DNA of 35,752 nt from Mycoplasmatota bacterium (GTDB taxonomy: Bacteria; Bacillota_I; Bacilli_A; RF39; UBA660). Shown one piece after another: positions 28,132 through 35,752 of this stretch (the stretch's first letter is position 1; each line of letters begins with the position of its first letter). Below the pieces are notes generated by a model, which was given only the letters and a program-made list of their open reading frames with translations, had not been told where the DNA came from and did no database searches. The translations under genes were made by a program, and so were the position numbers. The DNA lies in NCBI GenBank assembly GCA_022763805.1, contig JALERC010000023.1, positions 1 through 35,752 of the forward strand, in the 5' to 3' direction.

Positions 28132-28210
28132 AATTAAAAGTATTTTAGCACTCACACTTACAGCATTAATTTGTGGACTACTTATATATTTAGTAGGAGG
28201 TAACATATGA
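28121..28210 (+). CDS. 29-aa single-TM micro-ORF at the rnfG position; resembles an isolated RnfG N-terminal anchor
   Basis: MKDKIKSILALTLTALICGLLIYLVGGNI*; RBS ggagg (28110-28114) 6 nt upstream; start overlaps the rnfD-G stop and its TGA overlaps the rnfE ATG. Confidence 0.75.
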   Translation: MKDKIKSILALTLTALICGLLIYLVGGNI

Positions 28211-28830
28211 AAAAATTATTTAATAGTATTATAAAAGAAAATCCAACTTTTGTGTTACTTCTTGGACTTTGTCCAGCATTAGCAGTAACAACTAAATTTG
28301 AAAATGCTTATTTAATGGGTATATGTGTTTTATTTATATTACTTATATCTAATACTATAATTTCAATTATTAAAAAATTAATTCCAGAAAATGTTAAAAT
28401 TCCATGTTATATATTAATTATTGGAACTACTGTTACAATAACTGAAATTATACTTAAAAAATATATTCCAGATTTATATAATGCTCTTGGTATCTATTTA
28501 CCATTAATTGTTGTAAATTGTATTGTTCTTGGTAGAGCATTATTAGTAGCATCTAAAGAAAGTGTTTACAATACTATACTAGATTCACTTGGAATAGGAA
28601 TAGGGTTTACTCTTGCTATTAGTTTAATTGCTTTAATTAGAGAAATACTGGGTACTAATACATTAACTATAATGGATGCAACAAAAGATATTACAGGGTA
28701 TATTGCTATATATAAAAATATATTACCAAATATTAGTATTTTTCCAATCCCAATATTAGTTGAATCTTCAGGTGCTTTTTTAACATTAGGTTTACTTTTA
28801 GCTTTATTTAATAAAGGAGGTAAAAAATAA
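28207..28830 (+). CDS. rnfE: Rnf complex subunit E
   Basis: LLGLCPALAVTT and LPLIVVNCIVLGRAL; RnfE/NqrD family. Confidence 0.95.
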   Translation: MKKLFNSIIKENPTFVLLLGLCPALAVTTKFENAYLMGICVLFILLISNTIISIIKKLIPENVKIPCYILIIGTTVTITEIILKKYIPDLYNALGIYLPLIVVNCIVLGRALLVASKESVYNTILDSLGIGIGFTLAISLIALIREILGTNTLTIMDATKDITGYIAIYKNILPNISIFPIPILVESSGAFLTLGLLLALFNKGGKK

Positions 28831-29399
28831 TGGATTTAATTAATTTATTTATTACAGGATTACTTACTGAGAATGTTATACTTTATAAATTTTTAGGTAT
28901 TTGTCCTTTTATTGGTACTAGTAACAAAGAAAAGAATGCAGTATATATGGGATTATCAGTAACATTAGTTACTACATTATCAAGTATTATTACATATCTT
29001 TTATATCACTATGTACTTATACCAACTAAAAGTGAATACTTAGTTACAATAATATTTATTCTTGTTATTTCTGCTTTAGTTCAAATACTTGAATTAGTAT
29101 TAAAAAAATTATTTCCAATTATTCATAAGACATTAGGACTTTATCTTCCTTTAATAACTACTAATTGTGCTGTATTAGGTGTTACATTATTAAATATAAA
29201 TAATAATTACAATTTTTTAGAAGTGTTAACATTTAGTATTGCATCTAGTTTAGGTTTTACATTAGTAATTTATATTTTTTCAACTATTCGTGAAAGAATT
29301 GACAAATGTGATGTTCCTGATCGATTTAAAGGTGTTCCTATAGCACTTATTACAGCTTTCATTATGGCATTAATATTTAAGCGTTTTACATTATCATGA
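28830..29399 (+). CDS. rnfA: Rnf complex subunit A
   Basis: ENVILYKFLGICPFIGTS and LPLITTNCAVLGVTLL; RnfA/NqrE family. Confidence 0.95.
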   Translation: MDLINLFITGLLTENVILYKFLGICPFIGTSNKEKNAVYMGLSVTLVTTLSSIITYLLYHYVLIPTKSEYLVTIIFILVISALVQILELVLKKLFPIIHKTLGLYLPLITTNCAVLGVTLLNINNNYNFLEVLTFSIASSLGFTLVIYIFSTIRERIDKCDVPDRFKGVPIALITAFIMALIFKRFTLS

Positions 29400-29497
29400 T
29401 TGGTATTATTTTAGTTATTATATTATTTATTATTAATATATTATTATATAGAAATAATAAATGTATGAATTGTCATAATTGTAGGAGATGCAAATGA
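29396..29497 (+). CDS. 33-aa micro-ORF: one TM helix plus tetra-cysteine CxxCxxCxxC tail
   Basis: MIGIILVIILFIINILLYRNNKCMNCHNCRRCK*; ATGA overlaps with both rnfA and rnfB; not in the ORF track. Confidence 0.7.
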   Translation: MIGIILVIILFIINILLYRNNKCMNCHNCRRCK

Positions 29498-29742
29498 TTG
29501 GTGTAATAATATTAACTATAATAGCATTCATATTTAGTATTATTCTAGTATTAATTGATAGTAAGAAAGAAAATAATTATATTAATTATTTACCTGGAAT
29601 AAACTGTGGTGGATGTGGTTATGGTTCTTGTGAAGGAATGTGTAAGGCTATAGAAGAAGATTTTGAAAATTATAAAAAATGTAGAGTACTTAGAGGAGAA
29701 AAATTAGAAAAATTTTTAAAGGAGTGTAAAAAAGATGCCTAA
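29494..29742 (+). CDS. rnfB: minimal RnfB: TM helix plus Fe-S domain, no C-terminal ferredoxin domains
   Basis: MIGVIILTIIAFIFSIILVLIDSK..LPGINCGGCGYGSCEGMCKAI; ends 83 aa after the ATG. RBS taggag. Confidence 0.85.
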   Translation: MIGVIILTIIAFIFSIILVLIDSKKENNYINYLPGINCGGCGYGSCEGMCKAIEEDFENYKKCRVLRGEKLEKFLKECKKDA

Positions 29743-30070
29743 ATATATATGTGATAAATGTAATAATGAATACGAAGGAAAGTTTTGCCCTGAATGTGGT
29801 GATAAAACAACTAAAAAAGATAAAGAAGTAATGACTGATAAAGAGATAATTAATGATTTAATTAATGACACTAAAAATAAAATGAAAGATATTGAATTAC
29901 ATAACAAAGTTTCAATTGTTTTCTTCATTATTTCATTTATTGTTGCGACAATTGGAATGTATCATAAATCTATGGATTCAATAATAGATTCTAATTTATT
30001 TATAGGTTATATGGTTATGGCGGGATCATTACTTATATCAGGTGTATTATTATATAAAAATAAGAACTAA
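29735..30070 (+). CDS. zinc-ribbon membrane protein
   Basis: N-terminal YICDKCNNEYEGKFCPECG, then two TM helices; overlaps rnfB by 8 nt. Confidence 0.75.
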   Translation: MPKYICDKCNNEYEGKFCPECGDKTTKKDKEVMTDKEIINDLINDTKNKMKDIELHNKVSIVFFIISFIVATIGMYHKSMDSIIDSNLFIGYMVMAGSLLISGVLLYKNKN

Positions 30071-30088
30071 TTTTAGTTCTTATTTTTT
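30056..30088. terminator. bidirectional terminator between convergent genes
   Basis: aaaaataagaact aatttt agttcttattttt. Confidence 0.8.
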
Positions 30089-30765
30089 AGAAATTCTTTT
30101 AACATTTTTGTGATTGCCCTTTTTTCTATACGACTTACATAACTTCTAGAGATTCCTAAATTTTTAGCTATTTCTTTCTGAGTTACTGGCTCTTTATTGT
30201 TTAATCCATATCTTTTTTCTATTATTTCTTTTTCTTTAGAATTTAGTATTTTAAAATATTTTTTTAATAATTTTATATTATCTTTTGTAATTATATCATC
30301 AACATAATCTGGGGACCTAGTTTTTAAAATATCCATTAATGTTATTTCATTTCCTTCTTTATCATATCCAATTATTTCGTTTAAACTTAATACTTTATTA
30401 TTTTTTTTATCACTTCTATAAAACATTAATATTTCATTTTCAATACAACGCGCAACATAAGTTGTTAATTTAATGTTTTTGGATGTACTATAAGAATCTA
30501 TTCCTTTTATTAATCCTATAGTACCAATACTTATTAAATCATCAATATTATATGAATTGTTATCATATTTTTTAACTATATGAGCTACTAATCTTAAATT
30601 GTGTTCAATTAATTTATTACGGGATTCTTTATCACCGTTTATTAAGTTTGTTATTAGTTCATTTTCTTCTTCTTTAGATAAAGGTGAAGGAAAAATATTA
30701 TTAGAATATGCACAACTAAAAATAGATAAATCTTTAAATAAAAAATCAAAAAGACGTTTTAACAT
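30073..30765 (-). CDS. sigK: RNA polymerase sporulation sigma factor, sigma-K
   Basis: NNIFPSPLSKEEE, LIEHNLRLVAHIVKKYDN, DDLISIGTIGLIKGIDSYS, KLTTYVARCIENEILMF, QKEIAKNLGISRSYVSRIEKRA. Confidence 0.92.
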   Translation of the reverse strand: MLKRLFDFLFKDLSIFSCAYSNNIFPSPLSKEEENELITNLINGDKESRNKLIEHNLRLVAHIVKKYDNNSYNIDDLISIGTIGLIKGIDSYSTSKNIKLTTYVARCIENEILMFYRSDKKNNKVLSLNEIIGYDKEGNEITLMDILKTRSPDYVDDIITKDNIKLLKKYFKILNSKEKEIIEKRYGLNNKEPVTQKEIAKNLGISRSYVSRIEKRAITKMLKEFLKNKN

Positions 30766-31040
30766 CATACCACCTAATTAATTATATTAATAAAAATTAT
30801 ATAATATTATTATTTAATTAAGTGTTTGTTATTATAATTATAATCTTACTAAAATTATCAGTAGAACTTTTGATTTTAAAGATTGTTATATAATGATTTA
30901 TATCATTATTTTACTTGTAAAGAAGTGAAGAATAAGAGAAATTTATATATATTTAAAAAAATTTTAAAAAAATCATTAAAATACCTTGTGTAAAAAATAC
31001 ATTTTATGTTATTCTTAAATTAGCAAGAGGAGTGATATTA

Positions 31041-31976
31041 ATGAAAAAAATAATTACACTTTTACTTATTGCTTGCATATTTATTACGGGTTGTGGAAAA
31101 ACTTCAATGAAGGATGTTCAACAGAATCTTGAAAATGCTGAAAATTATCAAGCTAATGTTGATTTGAGGATAAAAGGGACTTTTAACAAAAAGAAGATTG
31201 ATTATAAAAGAACAAAAACAATCAAAATTGATAATATTAACGGAACAGCTAAAGTAAATGCTAATGTTTTATTAAATGATGAAACATATAAAGAAACTTA
31301 TTATATTAAAACTAATAAAGATACCGCAATAACATATAAACTAGTTGATGGAAATTATCAACAACATCAAGAATCAAAAGATCAAAATTCTATTTATTAT
31401 ATTACAGCTTTTATTAATCAAAATAGTACTATAATACAACAAGAAAAGAATAAATTAGGGACTGAATATGTAATAAAACTCGAAAAAAATAGGGTAATAA
31501 GTTTCTTAAATTCTTACTATGACGTATCATTTCTAAATGAAGATAATATAATCGTAGATAAAGATGTATTAATACATTTAGATGTTGATAAATCAGGATA
31601 TGCTAAAAAATTAGAAGCAGATTTTGAAAATGCCATAAGATATAATGTTTCTAATTATGATATTGATGATTTTAAATTAATAATAAATTATAGTAAGTAT
31701 AATAAAAATAAAAATATTTTAATACCTGATGAAATATTAACGAATAGTTTAGATGCGAAATTAACTACAATTAGACAATATGCCATTGATTATGTAAAAG
31801 GGGTAAATGATTTAAAATTGGGTTCCACTACATATACAAATACTTTAGGATATAGTATAGAAAGTGCAGAATTAACAATAGTTGACAATATTGTACAATC
31901 TGGAAATATTGCTATAAATAATTATAATATTAAAATTATAAATGGTGAAATTGGAATACCTGAAAAAATAGGCTAG
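31041..31976 (+). CDS. lipoprotein, unknown function
   Basis: Signal peptide and lipobox MKKIITLLLIACIFITGCGK; RBS gaggag. Confidence 0.8.
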   Translation: MKKIITLLLIACIFITGCGKTSMKDVQQNLENAENYQANVDLRIKGTFNKKKIDYKRTKTIKIDNINGTAKVNANVLLNDETYKETYYIKTNKDTAITYKLVDGNYQQHQESKDQNSIYYITAFINQNSTIIQQEKNKLGTEYVIKLEKNRVISFLNSYYDVSFLNEDNIIVDKDVLIHLDVDKSGYAKKLEADFENAIRYNVSNYDIDDFKLIINYSKYNKNKNILIPDEILTNSLDAKLTTIRQYAIDYVKGVNDLKLGSTTYTNTLGYSIESAELTIVDNIVQSGNIAINNYNIKIINGEIGIPEKIG

Positions 31977-31989
31977 ACCTATTTTTTTG
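31963..31989 (+). terminator. rho-independent terminator
   Basis: aaaaaatagg ctaga cctatttttttg. Confidence 0.8.
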
Positions 31990-32020
31990 TTTTTTGTATA
32001 ATTATAGTAGGTGAATATGT

Positions 32021-32662
32021 ATGTTAAAAATTTTAAAATTTTATTTATTTCCGATATGGTTTCCATTATTTATAATATTTTTTATTTTATTACTTATATT
32101 ATCAACATTTATAACAACTAAAATATATTTAATATCACTTTCTTCTATATGTTTATTAATAAATATTATATTAAAAATAATAGCTAAATTTAAAAATAGT
32201 TTTAATTTTGATATAAGAATAGTATTTATTATAAATAGAATATTATTTATAGTCTTTTTATTATTAGGTGTTTATAATATATCCAAATTACCTCTTGAAA
32301 GAGAATGTTTAACAGTAAAAAAATATAATGAAATTGATATAATAAAAAAAATTCCTAATATAAGCGTTATTGATAATTATGACGATTATGAATTTATCGT
32401 TGATGAAAATTATGATGATTATGAAATAAGAATAAAAGCTAAATTACCTAGTTCATTAGGTATTACAAATAATAATATTATAGTAGATGATAATTTAAAT
32501 GTTGATGCTGATAAGAATATGCTTTTAAGTTTGTTATATTCTTATTACATTATGTTAAGAGATACATTAAATGATGGTAAAATTCCATATACTTTAAAAT
32601 ATAGTAATGAAAAACCAACTATAATTGCTAATAGTAATACTATTAAAATAATAAAGGGATGA
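32021..32662 (+). CDS. membrane protein, unknown function
   Basis: Three N-terminal TM helices followed by a soluble domain. Confidence 0.7.
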   Translation: MLKILKFYLFPIWFPLFIIFFILLLILSTFITTKIYLISLSSICLLINIILKIIAKFKNSFNFDIRIVFIINRILFIVFLLLGVYNISKLPLERECLTVKKYNEIDIIKKIPNISVIDNYDDYEFIVDENYDDYEIRIKAKLPSSLGITNNNIIVDDNLNVDADKNMLLSLLYSYYIMLRDTLNDGKIPYTLKYSNEKPTIIANSNTIKIIKG

Positions 32663-32736
32663 AATTAGTCCTTTTTTCTTTACAATTAATTGAAAAAAAT
32701 ATATAATATGTGATAAAATTGTTTTGGTGATATAAG

Positions 32737-33522
32737 ATGAATGAACTTAACATGACTTATGAAGCTATAGCTTCTAATGAAAATTTAAGTGACCCATTAA
32801 AAGAACAATTTATGGGTTTAACACAAGTCTTTCATCAAACGTTTGAAAATGTAAATTTAGATAACTATAATGAAAGAATAAAGAGTTTAAGAATAAAAAG
32901 AGGAAGTAAATTATTTATTAAAACTGATTCCGAATATAGTCCTCGTGAAAATATTTTATATATAAACGAAGACAAATTAATGGAAACAGATGCATGTCAT
33001 TCTATGATGATGCGTACTCTAGAAATGGTTACTGCTAAAGATAATTATTATGGAATTAATGATAATGGAAAGTTAGAAGGTATTAATGCTGGTTTAACTG
33101 AAATTATTGCAAATAATTTAGTTGGTAATGAAGGTGCCGAGAAACACTGTGATGAAATGGTACTAACAAATTTAATTACTGAAGTTGCAGGTTTTAATAA
33201 TGCTTTAAATGCTTATTTTAATAATAATTCAGCATATTTTACAAAACCATTTATTAGAAATTGTAATGACCCTGAAAAAGCTATGTTATTATTAGATGAA
33301 ATTCAATATAACTACGAAATGAAAGAAAGACTAGGATATAGTAATCTTGGAAAACTACAAAAAAGAATAGTTGAAATAGGATTATCTGAAAATAATATTG
33401 AATATTTTAAAAATAATGTAGTTACTAACCCTGAAATGTTATCAAATAATATTAAATATGATAATCTATCGGAAGTTAATTCGTATTTGCAAATGGATTA
33501 TGATATTAAAAAAGTAGCATAA
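32737..33522 (+). CDS. hypothetical protein, possibly a degenerate zincin-like domain
   Basis: HSMMMRTLEMVTA ... GINAGLTEIIANNLVG has the spacing of a gluzincin helix plus downstream Glu, but the HExxH motif is lost. Confidence 0.65.
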   Translation: MNELNMTYEAIASNENLSDPLKEQFMGLTQVFHQTFENVNLDNYNERIKSLRIKRGSKLFIKTDSEYSPRENILYINEDKLMETDACHSMMMRTLEMVTAKDNYYGINDNGKLEGINAGLTEIIANNLVGNEGAEKHCDEMVLTNLITEVAGFNNALNAYFNNNSAYFTKPFIRNCNDPEKAMLLLDEIQYNYEMKERLGYSNLGKLQKRIVEIGLSENNIEYFKNNVVTNPEMLSNNIKYDNLSEVNSYLQMDYDIKKVA

Positions 33523-33541
33523 AATTATTGAGGTGAGAAGA

Positions 33542-35191
33542 ATGGATAAAAATATTGAATTAGCAAATTTAATTTTTCCAAATATAACAAAAACTGTAGA
33601 AGATTATGAAAAAATGTATCCTGAAAGAAATTTACCTGAAGGAGCTAAGGTTACTCGTTATGCTCCATCACCAACAGGATTTATCCATATTGGTGCTTTA
33701 TTATCTTCATTTACTGGAGATATGATTGCTCGACAATCAAATGGTGTTTTCTATTTACGTATTGAAGATACAGATACAGAAAGAACTATTGATAATGGTA
33801 TAAATGTTATTATTGAAGGATTAAAAGAATTTGGTGTTGATTTTGATGAAGGACCTCTTAGTGATGGTACCGAAAAAGGAAACTATGGACCTTATATTCA
33901 AAGTCAAAGAAAAGAAATATATCATGCATTTATTAAACATTTAATTATAGAAGGTAAAGCTTACCCATGTTTCTGTACTAAAGAAGAAAATGATGCAATT
34001 AGAGAACATCAAACAGCTGGTAAAAAAAGAATAGGATACTATGGTAAATACGCTAAATGTAGAAATATCCCTACAAGTGAAGCTATTGAAAGAATTAAAA
34101 ATGGTGATAAATATATTATTCGTTTAAAATCGCCTGGATGTTTTGATAGAAGAATTGTTATTGATGATTTAATTAAAGGTAGAATTGAAATGCCTGAAAA
34201 TGATATTGATATTCCAATCATGAAGGGTGATGGATTACCTACATATCATTTTGCACATTTAGTTGATGATCATTTAATGCGTACAACTCATATAACTCGT
34301 GGAGATGAATGGATTCCAAGTTTACCAATTCATATTCAATTATTCCAAATGTTTGGATTTAAAGCTCCTAAATATGCACATCTTTCTCCAATATCTAAAA
34401 ACGATAATGGGACTGTAAGAAAAATATCTAAGAGAAAAGATCCAGAAGCTGCAATGAGTTATTATCACAAAGAGGGTATTCCTTCTTATGCTGTTATGCT
34501 TTATTTAGCAACTTTAATGAATTCAAATTTTGAAGAATGGTATAATCAAAATAAAGATAAAAAATATACTGACTTTAAATTTGATTTCAAAAAAATGAGT
34601 AAGTCTTGTCCATTATTTGATGGTGAAAAATTAAATAATATTAGTAAAACATATTTTAGTTTATTAAAAGCTAGTGATATATATAATGACGCATGTGTAT
34701 ATTTTAATAAATACGATAAGGAATTTTATGATATCTTTACAAAAGATAAAGATTATTCAATTAATCTTTTGAATATTGAAAGAGAAGTTAAAAAACCTAG
34801 AAAAGATATTGCAAGTTATAAAGATATTAAAAAAGAGTTTAATTATATGTATGATGAGTTATTTGATTCAATTGAATCTTATGAATGGCAAAATATTACT
34901 GATATTAATGATATAAAAGAAATTTTAAATACATATATTTCAATGTATGACATAAATGATGATAAAAATGAATGGTTTAATAAGTGTAAAGAATTATGTG
35001 ATAAATTAGGATATGCTAGTGATATGAAAGAATATAAAGCTAATCCAGAAAAATATAAAGGTAATGTTGCTGATGTTACTACAGTAATTCGTGTTGCACT
35101 TACAAAAAAAGCTCAAACACCGGACTTATATGAATTATTAAAATTAATAGGTGTTGATGGAATTAAATCTAGATTTGAAAAAGTTGCATAA
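33542..35191 (+). CDS. gltX: glutamyl-tRNA synthetase
   Basis: RYAPSPTGFIHIGALLSSF, YLRIEDTDTERT, ITRGDEWIPSLPIHIQLF, KISKRKDPEAA. RBS gaggtgag favours ATG 33542. Confidence 0.93.
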   Translation: MDKNIELANLIFPNITKTVEDYEKMYPERNLPEGAKVTRYAPSPTGFIHIGALLSSFTGDMIARQSNGVFYLRIEDTDTERTIDNGINVIIEGLKEFGVDFDEGPLSDGTEKGNYGPYIQSQRKEIYHAFIKHLIIEGKAYPCFCTKEENDAIREHQTAGKKRIGYYGKYAKCRNIPTSEAIERIKNGDKYIIRLKSPGCFDRRIVIDDLIKGRIEMPENDIDIPIMKGDGLPTYHFAHLVDDHLMRTTHITRGDEWIPSLPIHIQLFQMFGFKAPKYAHLSPISKNDNGTVRKISKRKDPEAAMSYYHKEGIPSYAVMLYLATLMNSNFEEWYNQNKDKKYTDFKFDFKKMSKSCPLFDGEKLNNISKTYFSLLKASDIYNDACVYFNKYDKEFYDIFTKDKDYSINLLNIEREVKKPRKDIASYKDIKKEFNYMYDELFDSIESYEWQNITDINDIKEILNTYISMYDINDDKNEWFNKCKELCDKLGYASDMKEYKANPEKYKGNVADVTTVIRVALTKKAQTPDLYELLKLIGVDGIKSRFEKVA

Positions 35192-35207
35192 ATTGCAACT
35201 TTTTTTT
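35178..35207 (+). terminator. rho-independent terminator after gltX
   Basis: aaaaagttgca taaat tgcaacttttt then ttt. Confidence 0.85.
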
Positions 35208-35214
35208 AAAAAAA

Positions 35215-35225
35215 TATGATATAAT
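35215..35225 (+). promoter_or_regulatory. extended -10 promoter TATGATATAAT
   Basis: TGATATAAT upstream of the 35255 CDS. Confidence 0.5.
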
Positions 35226-35254
35226 TAAAAAAGGATAGAGAGGTGTAATTTTAA

Positions 35255-35752
35255 ATGAAGAAAAAATTAATTATATGTTTAATTCTTTTGACTTTTTTTA
35301 CGGCCTGCGGTAAGAAGAATGAGAATGAAAACAATGATTCAGTAATAAACGATAATAATATAAGTCAAAATATTACTGATCCTAGTGAAGATAATAATTC
35401 TTTTGATGATAAAGATACAACAAATGATAATACAAATAAGCCTTCTACTGGTGGTAGTACAAATAAACCTTCTACCGGAGGAACTACTGGAGGTAGTACC
35501 AATAAACCATCAACTGGTGGTAGCACTACCAAACCTTCTACTGGAGGTAGTACCAATAAACCATCAACTGGTGGTAGCACTACCAAACCTTCTACTGGAG
35601 GTAGTACCAATAAACCTTCTACTGGTGGTAGTACTGGTGGATCAACTGATAAACCATCAACTGGTGGTAGTACTGGTGGATCAACTGATAAACCATCAAC
35701 TGGTGGTAGTACTGGTGGATCAACTGATAAACCATCAACTGGTGGTAGTACT
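35255..35752 (+). CDS. 3'-truncated lipoprotein with low-complexity KPSTGGST repeats (not in ORF track)
   Basis: ATG with RBS agaggtg; MKKKLIICLILLTFFTACGKKNENEN (lipobox TAC); open to the window end. Confidence 0.88.
   Translation, partial: MKKKLIICLILLTFFTACGKKNENENNDSVINDNNISQNITDPSEDNNSFDDKDTTNDNTNKPSTGGSTNKPSTGGTTGGSTNKPSTGGSTTKPSTGGSTNKPSTGGSTTKPSTGGSTNKPSTGGSTGGSTDKPSTGGSTGGSTDKPSTGGSTGGSTDKPSTGGST
35435..35752 (+). repeat. in-frame tandem repeat encoding (N/T/D)KPSTGGST(GGST)
   Basis: Early part has 60-nt higher-order units; later part has 36-nt units ggtggtagtactggtggatcaactgataaaccatcaact. Confidence 0.92.

Noticed and set aside
29716-29928. Minus-strand ORF of 70 aa
   Set aside because: Antisense to the zinc-ribbon gene; no support.
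35365-35610. Minus-strand ORF MVLPPVEGLVVLPPVDGL...
   Set aside because: Antisense shadow of the KPSTGGST repeat; the plus strand has an RBS, signal peptide and lipobox.
35435-35752. Possible CRISPR-like array
   Set aside because: Repeats are contiguous and in frame with no unique spacers; it is a coding tandem repeat.

Overview
This is an AT-rich, low-GC Gram-positive-type (Bacillota/Mycoplasmatota-like) chromosomal segment that uses the standard bacterial code. About 40 CDS are supportable. Recognisable content: rarA, a Xer-type recombinase, a ZIP transporter, a GtrA-like protein, a DUF5011-like/polysaccharide deacetylase, a SWIM/SNF2 helicase, pyrB, a bactofilin-like membrane protein, a P-loop GTPase, a BRCT-membrane protein, a T-box-led HAD-deoC-tyrS operon, lon, a SpoVID/YsxE-like spore-coat pair, a complete but rearranged Rnf operon, an uninterrupted sigK, and gltX. 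The window ends inside a repeat-rich lipoprotein gene. No rRNA, tRNA, CRISPR array or transposase was seen. The strongest unusual signal is the Rnf operon (25193-29742). RnfD is fused to two FMN-binding (RnfG-like) domains. A 29-aa single-helix ORF, missing from the ORF track, sits exactly where rnfG should be. A second missed 33-aa ORF encodes a helix plus CxxCxxCxxC just before an RnfB that lacks its ferredoxin domains. Both micro-ORFs are locked into the operon by ATGA stop/start overlaps. Secondary signals: a small accessory-looking cluster (14.6-17.7 kb) with a GTPase, two small ORFs and a membrane-anchored BRCT protein whose two promoter regions share an exact 20-nt sequence; a Tyr T-box placed upstream of HAD and deoC; and a pair of divergent paralogs coupled to a Xer recombinase. 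All family assignments are from reading motifs, with no database search.
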